Shown here: piece after piece, positions 15,489 through 22,630 of the stretch | Position numbering within the stretch: the stretch's first letter is position 1 | How the letters are laid out: each line of letters opens with the position of its first letter | Assembly (NCBI GenBank): GCA_051747965.1 | Contig: JBNJGS010000015.1 | Location: 1-51,411, forward strand | Length of the DNA: 51,411 bases | Direction: 5' to 3' | Origin: JAQIBY01 sp051747965 | Lineage (GTDB): Bacteria; Bacteroidota; Bacteroidia; Bacteroidales; ML635J-15 | Made by a program: the position numbers and the translations under genes | The notes under the pieces: generated by a model | What the model saw: only the letters and a program-made list of their open reading frames with translations | Told to the model about the DNA's origin: nothing | Database searches by the model: none

Positions 15489-17720
15489 TTAATTGTCTTT
15501 ATTCAGATTCTGTAATTGCCAGCGGAAACCCAGATAAAACTTCCGGCCTTCCAGTGGTCCCCATATCATGGCAGCATCAAAATACTCACCGAAGGGCTCA
15601 GATGCTGCAATAATCGGGTTCTCCTGACGATAATTCAGGATGTTTTCAACCCCCAGATACACACTCCAGCTTTTAAAATACTTTGTAATTTGTGCATGCA
15701 CCATTGGATAGGGATCAAAACTGTCACCGCGCTGATAGATATCAGGATTGGCTGCCGTTGAAGGAATTCTGCCGCCTCCGTTATACTGACCGGTAGCATC
15801 AAACTGCCATTTACCCAGCGGGGTTTTGTACGATGCTGTCATAAACCCTTTTGATCTGCTTGTCAGCGGCACTTCCCGCATCACACCGCCAATGTTCTGT
15901 TGAACATCGTTGTAGCGATAAGCTGTGCGTAAATCCAGGCCTTTTACCAGGGGTGCAGACAACTCTATCTGGTATGTGTTGGAGAAAGAACGTCCATTCA
16001 GATTGCTGAAATGCACCTCATCCACATCACTGTCCATATCAACCACAAGCTGATTATCAAATTGTGTGCGATAAAATTCTGCCGTGGCGCGCCATTCCTG
16101 ATTGCCAACCATAAAATACTGTGTCATACTGAAGCCTGCATTCCATGCTTCTTCAGGCAGGAGATTATCATCAATCCGCATATATCTGGATGATGCCAGC
16201 AGAAATGAGTTTTCCGCAAGCACATTGGCTGTGCGCCATCCTTTACCGGCACTTGCCCGGAATACAGTAATCCCGTTGGGCTTATACTTCAAGTGAAAAC
16301 GAGGTGTATAAAACATCCCGTAAAGGTTGTGATGGTCTGCACGCAAACCTGCTATTGCACTCAAACCGTTATCCAGATTCATGGAATACTGAAGAAATGC
16401 CCCGGGAACCATTTCCTCACGTCCCAGCGGACGATCATCCAGATGCTCATCATACTGGTCATATTTCATGCTAATGCCGGCATGATAGGTATGCTGATGA
16501 TTCACCAAAACACTTTGCCATATCAGATTACCGTAATAACTGACCTGAGTGGCATCATACTGACGCTTTCCGTACACACCATCATGCTCATGATAAGTCA
16601 TATTATTGATCAGGGCAATACTCGTATGTTTCATCCCGGGAATTATATAACCGTTTTTCCAGAAGGCTTCATACCGTTTTGTGTTGATATCCACTCCGTA
16701 CGCAGTCTGATCCAGAGGATTTACATCGGGATCATAATTCAACTGGCCACCAAGGCGGTTTTCGAAGAAATACTTGAGGCCGAAACGGGTTGAATAGCCT
16801 TTGTGATTATTATAATCAGTTCTGGCAAAAAACAATTGGCGGTCCACAAGCGGATGATCCATAAAATTGTCATCATTGACATCATTTTTTCTAAGGCTCC
16901 AGCCATGATGGGTCATCAACATGGTACTCCACTTATCATTAATCAGCCAGCGGCCATTAAGATTAACTTCAGTGCGTCCTTTGTCATTGATCAGCCAGTT
17001 GGCATATAAAGGTTCTGAAGTTGCCGGTTTTTTGTATTCCACATTAATCTGCCCTGTGATGGCGTCATAACCATTGGTAACTGCAGCCGTTCCTTTTGAA
17101 ACCTGAATGGCATCCATCCACGGGCCGGGAATATATTCCAGTCCGAATGCAGTAGCCAGACCATAATAATTCGGAAAGTTCTCGGTCATCATCTGCACAT
17201 ATCGACCTGACAAGCCCAATAAGCGAATCTGTTTGGCACCAGTTGCAGCATCACTGTAAGCAGCATCCACGGAGGCATTGGTCTCAAAGCTCTGCGACAG
17301 GTTGCAGCAAGCTGCTTTGTGCATTTCCTCACCTGCAATATTTTCAACATGCATGGTTTCCATGCGGTCAACCGTTGTGCCTGATTTCCGGTCTGCAACA
17401 GACACTTCACCCAGTACCTCACCGGGTTCCAGTTCAACTTCAACATAATTCTGATCCTCAGATATGGCAATTGTATCACTGCGATAACCGATAAAGCTGA
17501 CCAGGAGATAATCCGAATCCGGGTGGTGGTTGAGTAAGAACTCACCCTCTGAATCTGTTGTTGTGCCCCGGTTTGTCTCAAGCCAAACAACATTGGCTCC
17601 GGTGATGGGCACCTTCTCACCTTGTACTTTCTCATATACTTTGCCCTCAATTTGCCGGGCATATATTGCTGTGATTATACCCGGGCATAACAAGAGCAAT
17701 ATTATTGCTTTTTTAAACAT
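15489..17720 (-). CDS. TonB-dependent receptor, probable metal transporter
   Basis: This 743-residue outer-membrane protein has a signal peptide (residues 1-22), a carboxypeptidase-regulatory-like domain (about 23-98: IEGKVYEKVQGEKVPITGA, TTTDSEGEFLL, SFIGYRSDTI), a plug domain and a 22-strand-type barrel ending in an aromatic-rich strand (GRKFYLGFRWQLQN). The plug carries HKAACCNLSQSFETN, with Cys138-Cys139 adjacent, then GLSGRYVQMMTE and ITGQINVEYKKP. The vicinal Cys pair is uncommon in such receptors. Flanked by an HMA protein and a Cys/His-rich secreted protein, the receptor most likely handles a metal or metal chelate. His-rich segments also occur (HQHTYHAG, MKHTS). Substrate assignment is inference from context. 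Confidence 0.88.
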   Translation of the reverse strand: MFKKAIILLLLCPGIITAIYARQIEGKVYEKVQGEKVPITGANVVWLETNRGTTTDSEGEFLLNHHPDSDYLLVSFIGYRSDTIAISEDQNYVEVELEPGEVLGEVSVADRKSGTTVDRMETMHVENIAGEEMHKAACCNLSQSFETNASVDAAYSDAATGAKQIRLLGLSGRYVQMMTENFPNYYGLATAFGLEYIPGPWMDAIQVSKGTAAVTNGYDAITGQINVEYKKPATSEPLYANWLINDKGRTEVNLNGRWLINDKWSTMLMTHHGWSLRKNDVNDDNFMDHPLVDRQLFFARTDYNNHKGYSTRFGLKYFFENRLGGQLNYDPDVNPLDQTAYGVDINTKRYEAFWKNGYIIPGMKHTSIALINNMTYHEHDGVYGKRQYDATQVSYYGNLIWQSVLVNHQHTYHAGISMKYDQYDEHLDDRPLGREEMVPGAFLQYSMNLDNGLSAIAGLRADHHNLYGMFYTPRFHLKYKPNGITVFRASAGKGWRTANVLAENSFLLASSRYMRIDDNLLPEEAWNAGFSMTQYFMVGNQEWRATAEFYRTQFDNQLVVDMDSDVDEVHFSNLNGRSFSNTYQIELSAPLVKGLDLRTAYRYNDVQQNIGGVMREVPLTSRSKGFMTASYKTPLGKWQFDATGQYNGGGRIPSTAANPDIYQRGDSFDPYPMVHAQITKYFKSWSVYLGVENILNYRQENPIIAASEPFGEYFDAAMIWGPLEGRKFYLGFRWQLQNLNKDN

Positions 17721-17777
17721 AAAATTTTGTGATTAAAGTTCAACAATCAATGATTTACACCATCAATGCTAAACAAA

Positions 17778-18221
17778 TCACAACCTGAATACACAATTGA
17801 GAATATGAGGGGCATCCCTGTCCGGTGGCCTATTTTGTGCAAGGAATTCCGGCACTTTTAGATGTTTAACATTTGTTCCTGTAAAGAACAATCCGGGAGG
17901 GATTTCGAGCAGAATTGACTGTAATAAAATATCATTCCGGCCATCATCTTTTACCAGAAATGACTGTATATCAGATCGTACATGCTCTACATGCACCGCA
18001 CGATCAACTTCACAAAGGTTTTGACAAGTTTCTTCTGTTTCGTCTTCATGCGAACAATCACAGTTATGATCATTGTCTTCAGCTGCAGGAACAAGGAACC
18101 AGGCAGTTTCAAAATTCCGCTCGCAATGATTACAGAAATGATGTTCAATGGTATAGCCCATGGTAGAAACCAACAGGGCTGCCACGGAAACAAAGGCCAA
18201 TATTTTCTGCATCAGACGCAT
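17778..18221 (-). CDS. Small Cys/His-rich secreted protein (HYC_CC_PP-like)
   Basis: This is a protein of 147 residues from the ATG at 18221; the ATG at 18212 (MQKILAFVSVAALLVST) gives 144 and an equally good signal peptide. The open frame extends to a TTG at 18239, which is unlikely. The mature part begins IEHHFCNHCERNF, continues with NHNCDCSHEDE-like acidic Cys/His clusters (DHNCDCSHEDETEETC) and QNLCEVD, and ends with a RPPDRD motif. The order H-x-C, paired Cys, PP resembles the Bacteroidota HYC_CC_PP family recalled from genome annotation. These features suggest metal or redox-sensitive binding in the periplasm. It is the first gene of the metal cluster, 57 bp ahead of the TonB receptor. 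Function unproven. Confidence 0.68.
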   Translation of the reverse strand: MRLMQKILAFVSVAALLVSTMGYTIEHHFCNHCERNFETAWFLVPAAEDNDHNCDCSHEDETEETCQNLCEVDRAVHVEHVRSDIQSFLVKDDGRNDILLQSILLEIPPGLFFTGTNVKHLKVPEFLAQNRPPDRDAPHILNCVFRL

Positions 18222-18285
18222 GCCGCTAAAATAATTCAATTTTTAACACAAGCGAAAAAAAACTTCCGATGTTCAGCAAGTTTTA

Positions 18286-18293
18286 TAATTTTG
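18286..18293 (+). promoter_or_regulatory. Candidate -7 element for mntP
   Basis: TAATTTTG is a perfect TAnnTTTG. It lies 8 nt before the ATG at 18302, so the mRNA would be nearly leaderless. It would also rule out the upstream in-frame ATG at 18269 as start. No TTTG is found at the -33 position. The leader is far too short to hold a yybP-ykoY manganese riboswitch. Confidence 0.38.
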
Positions 18294-18301
18294 CGACCTC
18301 A

Positions 18302-18877
18302 ATGGATATTTTAAGCATCATTGGCATAGCCATCGCCCTGAGTTTTGATTCTTTTGCTGCAGCAATTAGCTGCGGACTGAATTGTAAACCCCTGACATGG
18401 AATCACAAGCTGTTTATCCCGCTTAGTTTTGGGGTCTTTCAGGCCGGTATGCCTCTGATAGGATATTTTGCAGGTTATAATCTCCTGCAATACATTGATG
18501 CATGGGATCACTGGCTGGCCTTTGGATTGCTTTTCCTTATCGGGATACATATGATACGTGAAGCATTGAACAAAGAAGACAACACAAGGCATTTCACGAT
18601 CGGATTGAAAGTCATCATAACCATGTCACTTGCCACCAGCATTGATGCCCTGGCCACCGGATTTTCATTTGGCTTGCTCAGGGTAAATATCTGGCTTGCT
18701 GTGGCCATCATCTTTATCGTCACCTTTACCGCCAGTGTTTTTGGCATGATGACAGGAAATAATTTCCGCACTCCCGTCATGAAAAAGTGGTCAACCATTG
18801 CAGGGGGGATCATCCTCATTGGCATAGGTCTCAAAGTGGCCATTACCCACATGCTGGATCATGGCATGTTAAGTTGA
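18302..18877 (+). CDS. mntP: Manganese efflux pump MntP family protein
   Basis: This 191-residue inner-membrane protein has six hydrophobic helices. MntP family signs are the repeated Asp-bearing helices IALSFDSFAAAIS (TM1) and MSLATSIDALATGFSFG (TM4), plus FGVFQAGMPLIGYFAG (TM2). An upstream in-frame ATG at 18269 would add an 11-residue stretch without counterpart in the family, and the candidate promoter lies between, so 18302 is preferred. It exports Mn(II). It diverges from the metal cluster and may be controlled with it, but no shared operator was recognised in the 80-bp gap. Confidence 0.88.
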   Translation: MDILSIIGIAIALSFDSFAAAISCGLNCKPLTWNHKLFIPLSFGVFQAGMPLIGYFAGYNLLQYIDAWDHWLAFGLLFLIGIHMIREALNKEDNTRHFTIGLKVIITMSLATSIDALATGFSFGLLRVNIWLAVAIIFIVTFTASVFGMMTGNNFRTPVMKKWSTIAGGIILIGIGLKVAITHMLDHGMLS

Positions 18878-18986
18878 TTATGTATCAGGATACAATCTGA
18901 CCCGGAGCAAAATTGCACATCCCCGGATAAGTTTTACTGGAAAAATCATAAATATTCCGTAAGTTCGTTCTTTCAAAAGTGTCATT

Positions 18987-19907
18987 ATGAAAAACCTGCG
19001 CGATATACAGCAATTTGAAGAATTTGATCATCTTGAACTGATTGCAAAACAAGTGGTGGAAGGCTTCATTACAGGTCTGCATAAAAGCCCCTATCACGGA
19101 TTTTCTGTTGAATTTGCCGAACACAGGCTGTATAACAAGGGAGAATCAACAAAACACATTGACTGGAAACTGTTTGCACGCACCGATAAGCTTTTTGTCA
19201 AACGCTACGAAGAAGAAACCAACCTGCGCGCTCATCTCATCATTGACACATCATCATCCATGCTGTTTCCGGTAAAAGAAAAGCGCATGAACAAGCTTTC
19301 CTACTCTGTTTACCTTGGTGCAGCCTTAATTTACCTGATGAAACGCCAGCGCGATGCTGTTGGCCTCAGCCTATTTGACGAAAAAGTACACCTGCACACC
19401 GACGCACGTCTCTCACAGGTGCATCTGTCCTTTTTGTACAACGAACTCAGGCAGTTGATTTCACCGGAATACAAACCACAAAACCGCAAAACCAGCGCAG
19501 CTGAATCACTGAATATTCTTGCCGAGCAAATAAAAAAACGTTCACTCATCATCCTCTTTTCCGACATGTTCAGTGATGAGGATCCCGAGGCTCTTTTCAG
19601 TGCCCTTCAGCACCTGAAGTTCAACAAGCACGAGCTTATCTTATTTCATGTCACCGACCATGAGCTGGAGCAGGATTTTGATTACGCCAACCGTCCCCAT
19701 CGCTTTGTTGACCTGGAAAATCAACGTGAGATAAAACTCAACCCGGGTGAAATACGTGAACAGTACAGAAAGCAAACCAATGCCTTCATGTCTGAACTAA
19801 AAACCCGCTGTGGTCAGTATCAAATTGATTTTGTGGAGGCCGATATCCGCAGGGACTTTGCAGAAGTGCTTCAGGCGTATTTACTGAAACGGACAAAATT
19901 GTATTGA
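18987..19907 (+). CDS. DUF58 (vWA-like) domain protein
   Basis: This 306-residue cytoplasmic protein shows the DUF58 signature: HGFSVEFAEHRLYNKGES, then HIDWKLFARTDKLFVKRYEEETN, followed by a von Willebrand A-like segment with LIIDTSSSML (D-x-S-x-S metal-ion-dependent adhesion site). In Bacteroidota such proteins normally follow a MoxR ATPase and precede Bat-type vWA genes. Here neither is present; the neighbours are mntP and cca. The gene converges on cca with 18 bp between stops. It may assist chaperone-like or aerotolerance functions, but in this setting the role is open. Confidence 0.88.
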   Translation: MKNLRDIQQFEEFDHLELIAKQVVEGFITGLHKSPYHGFSVEFAEHRLYNKGESTKHIDWKLFARTDKLFVKRYEEETNLRAHLIIDTSSSMLFPVKEKRMNKLSYSVYLGAALIYLMKRQRDAVGLSLFDEKVHLHTDARLSQVHLSFLYNELRQLISPEYKPQNRKTSAAESLNILAEQIKKRSLIILFSDMFSDEDPEALFSALQHLKFNKHELILFHVTDHELEQDFDYANRPHRFVDLENQREIKLNPGEIREQYRKQTNAFMSELKTRCGQYQIDFVEADIRRDFAEVLQAYLLKRTKLY

Positions 19908-19925
19908 TTGTAACGGAGCAATACT

Positions 19926-21347
19926 TCACTCCTGCGAGTCATCGGGTCCAGGCTCCCCGGCAATTTTGAACATATACTTCCGTGCAGCCTCATATTCATT
20001 GGGTATTTTACCGTCCAGAATGGCATCCTTAATGGCATCCTTGATTTTGCCGATCTTTGGTGATGGCTTGAGATTAAAGGTGTCCATAATTTCTTTTCCA
20101 TCTATGGGTGGCTGGAAATTCCGGATGCGATCTTTTTCTTCAATTTCCTGCAGTTTTTTTCTGACAAGCCGGAAGTTTTTCAAAAACTTTTCCTTCTTTT
20201 TTTGATTTTTGGATGTAATATCTGCTTCGCAAAGCAACATCAGATCATCAATATCATCTCCTGCATCAAATAGCAAGCGGCGCACTGCAGAATCTGTCAC
20301 CTTATCTTCCACCAGGCTGATGGGTCGCATATGTAAACGGACAATTTTTCTGACATATTTAAGGCGATCATCCAGAGGCAACTTAAGGCGTTTGAAAATC
20401 CGGGTTATCATTTTTTCACCGATAAAATCGTGGGCATGGAAAGTCCAGCCATGGCCGTCGAGATATTTTTTGGTTTCAGCCTTTCCTATGTCATGAAGCA
20501 GGGCAGCCCATCTCAGCCACAGCTTGTCACTCTGCTTTGCCAGATTATCCAGAACCTGAACAGAATGCAAAAAATTCTCCTTGTGCGCCCGGTTATTATG
20601 TACCTCAACACCACTGAGTGAATACACTTCAGGCAACAAAATCTCCAGAAGCCCGCTATCTTTCATCAGCCTGATGCCTTTGCCCGGCTCTGTTGCCAAC
20701 ATAATTTTATTCAACTCATCAGCAATACGCTCCTTAGAAACTATGGTAATACGTCCGGCATTGTCTGCTATCCCCTGAAATGTTTTCTCATCTATCCGGA
20801 AATCCAGCTGGGTGGCAAAACGTATGCCTCTCAGCATCCGCAACGGATCGTCAGAAAATGTTTTGTCCGGATCAAGCGGGGTACGGATGATTTTGTTTTT
20901 CAAATCCTCCATACCCCCAAAAGGATCAGTCAGGTTTCCAAAATTATCACCGTTTAAGCCAAGAGCAAGTGCATTGATTGTGAAATCCCGGCGGTTTTGA
21001 TCATCTTCAATGCTACCATCTTCAACAATTGGCTTTCTTGAATCATGGCGGTAGGACTCTTTTCGGGCACCGACAATTTCAATCTCATATTCACCAACAA
21101 GCAATCGGGCTGTACCAAAATTCCTGAAAACACTCAGGTTATCAGCGTGCAACTCCCTGGCAAGAATTTTCGCTGCTTTTACTCCGTCTCCGTGCACTAC
21201 AATATCAATATCAACAGATCTGCGCTTCAAAAACAGGTCTCTCACATATCCTCCAATCAGCCATAATTCCAGCCCATGTTGATCCGCAATCTTAGATATC
21301 TCTCTGAACAAAGGAGTATCTATTTGTCTGTCATAACTTTCCATCAT
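19926..21347 (-). CDS. cca: CCA-adding tRNA nucleotidyltransferase with HD domain
   Basis: This 473-residue enzyme has a class II polymerase-beta-type head: GGYVRDLFL (residues about 32-40) and the catalytic DIDIVV. It continues with RRDFTINALAL and DPLRMLRGIRFA (nucleotide-selection and neck helices), then an HD phosphohydrolase-like domain with ALLHDIGK. It builds or repairs the 3' CCA end of tRNA. The C-terminal portion (about 390-473) is Lys/Glu-rich. Start: ATG at 21347, with an adjacent second ATG at 21344. The strand diverges from the thioredoxin gene. A candidate -7 box (TATGTTTG) lies at complement 21392-21399. Confidence 0.94.
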   Translation of the reverse strand: MMESYDRQIDTPLFREISKIADQHGLELWLIGGYVRDLFLKRRSVDIDIVVHGDGVKAAKILARELHADNLSVFRNFGTARLLVGEYEIEIVGARKESYRHDSRKPIVEDGSIEDDQNRRDFTINALALGLNGDNFGNLTDPFGGMEDLKNKIIRTPLDPDKTFSDDPLRMLRGIRFATQLDFRIDEKTFQGIADNAGRITIVSKERIADELNKIMLATEPGKGIRLMKDSGLLEILLPEVYSLSGVEVHNNRAHKENFLHSVQVLDNLAKQSDKLWLRWAALLHDIGKAETKKYLDGHGWTFHAHDFIGEKMITRIFKRLKLPLDDRLKYVRKIVRLHMRPISLVEDKVTDSAVRRLLFDAGDDIDDLMLLCEADITSKNQKKKEKFLKNFRLVRKKLQEIEEKDRIRNFQPPIDGKEIMDTFNLKPSPKIGKIKDAIKDAILDGKIPNEYEAARKYMFKIAGEPGPDDSQE

Positions 21348-21437
21348 CTTAACTCTCAGTAAACAATTTTAAAACTTGCTTGTTGAATAATCAAACATAT
21401 AATCCACAAAAGTAATAATTGTTGTAATAACAAAGTT

Positions 21438-21806
21438 ATGGTAGAACATTTAACAAAAGAAACATTTATTGAAAAGGTATTTGATTATACCGAAGAAAAA
21501 GACTGGAATTACAAAGGCGACAAGCCTGCCATGATTGATTTCTGGGCTGACTGGTGTGCACCCTGTAAGATGGTAGCCCCGGTGATTGAGGAACTTGACA
21601 AAGAATATAAAGGCAAAGTCAATTTTTACAAGGTAAACACTGAAGAACAACAAGAGCTGGCAGCAATTTTTGGAATTCGCAGCATTCCGAGTTTGCTTTT
21701 CATTCCGGTAGAAGGAAAACCACAAATGGCTGCAGGAGCATTGCCCAAGGACACATTTGAAAAAGCTATAGCAGACGTCCTTAAGGTTGAAAAACCAGAT
21801 CAATAG
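21438..21806 (+). CDS. trxA: Thioredoxin with WCAPC active site
   Basis: This 122-residue cytoplasmic protein has the thioredoxin fold: MIDFWADWCAPCKMVAPV with the redox pair in Cys-Ala-Pro-Cys rather than the common Cys-Gly-Pro-Cys, and the cis-proline in RSIPSLLF. An extra 30-residue N-terminal segment (MVEHLTKETFIEKVFDYTE) precedes the core, without a signal peptide. It reduces disulfides in cytosolic proteins and is recharged by thioredoxin reductase, which is not in this window. It is transcribed alone and ends at a strong terminator. Confidence 0.9.
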   Translation: MVEHLTKETFIEKVFDYTEEKDWNYKGDKPAMIDFWADWCAPCKMVAPVIEELDKEYKGKVNFYKVNTEEQQELAAIFGIRSIPSLLFIPVEGKPQMAAGALPKDTFEKAIADVLKVEKPDQ

Positions 21807-21825
21807 GCAAAATTGCTACATAAGC

Positions 21826-21860
21826 AAAAAAAAGCTGACGCGCGCGTCAGCTTTTTTTTT
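21826..21860 (+). terminator. Rho-independent terminator after trxA
   Basis: An 18-bp perfect palindrome (GCTGACGCG/CGCGTCAGC, 21834-21851) is flanked by eight A residues on the left and nine T residues on the right. It works for the plus-strand thioredoxin gene, 20 bp after its stop, and by symmetry could also stop transcription from the right. Confidence 0.9.
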
Positions 21861-21926
21861 ACAAAATTTTCTCCTGAAACGCATCTGCTGTTTTCCGCAA
21901 TCATATAAAAATGCTATCTTAGCAGT

Positions 21927-22577
21927 ATGGCACAAGTGGTAAAAACCGGAGACGGATCATATACACTCAAAAACAGCAAATTTGGGGAATATTACCATTC
22001 TGTCAATGGAGCCATCTCGGAGAGCTCACTGGTTTTCATAAAGAACGGATTGTTGTTTGCTGACAAAAACAACTGCCGTATTCTGGAATATGGCTTTGGC
22101 ACAGGGCTCAATGCCGTGCTTTCGCACCTGGAAGCTAACAGACGGAACCTGAAAGTACATTACACGGGGGTAGAGCTTTTTCCCCTGGGCGCAGAGGAAA
22201 CCGAATCATTTTACACAAATTTTGAAGAACCTGTGCGCAGTGCCGGTATCGCCATGAATCAAAAAATCTGGAACCTGGAAAACACTTGCGGTGACAACTT
22301 CACACTCCTCAAACTGAAGGCAGACTTCACGAAAACACAACTGTCCGGCAATTATGATGTGGTGTTTTTCGATGCTTTTTCACCGGAAAGTCATCCCGAA
22401 GCATGGAAGCCGGAAGTTTTTCAACATTTATATGAACATACCGCTCCCCATGGCATTTTGGTTACCTATTCCGCACAGGGCAAGGTAAAGCAGGCACTTC
22501 GCAATGCCGGATATCAGGTCAGCAGGTTGCCCGGTCCTCCGGGAAAACGACACATTCTTCGTGCAATAAAGTTTTGA
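21927..22577 (+). CDS. mnmD: MnmD-like tRNA methyltransferase
   Basis: This 216-residue protein belongs to the family of stand-alone enzymes equivalent to the methyltransferase half of MnmC. It finishes 5-methylaminomethyl-2-thiouridine at the tRNA wobble position using SAM. Landmarks are TGDGSYTL at the start, GEYYHSVNGAISES, the SAM motif EYGFGTGLN, GVELFPLG, VVFFDAFSPESHPEAW and TYSAQGKVKQALRNAGY, ending in GPPGKRHILRAI. The FAD oxidase half of MnmC is missing, as usual for MnmD. It is transcribed between two terminators. Confidence 0.9.
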   Translation: MAQVVKTGDGSYTLKNSKFGEYYHSVNGAISESSLVFIKNGLLFADKNNCRILEYGFGTGLNAVLSHLEANRRNLKVHYTGVELFPLGAEETESFYTNFEEPVRSAGIAMNQKIWNLENTCGDNFTLLKLKADFTKTQLSGNYDVVFFDAFSPESHPEAWKPEVFQHLYEHTAPHGILVTYSAQGKVKQALRNAGYQVSRLPGPPGKRHILRAIKF

Positions 22578-22602
22578 TTTCTGTTTTTTTTACTTAGTTT
22601 TG
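22573..22602 (+). promoter_or_regulatory. Candidate promoter of the S8 peptidase gene
   Basis: TTTG (22573-22576) and TAGTTTTG (22595-22602) match both Bacteroidota elements perfectly, but the spacing is 18 nt, one short of the usual 19-21. The predicted start of transcription is about 24 nt before the ATG at 22631. The -33 box overlaps the stop of mnmD. Confidence 0.5.
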
Positions 22603-22630
22603 GGGAAACTTCCAAAAACCAGAGATTATT

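Noticed and set aside
18222..18301. Manganese riboswitch (yybP-ykoY) before mntP
   Set aside because: The 80-bp gap to the divergent gene and the candidate -7 box 8 nt before the ATG leave no room for the structure, and its conserved loop sequences are absent.
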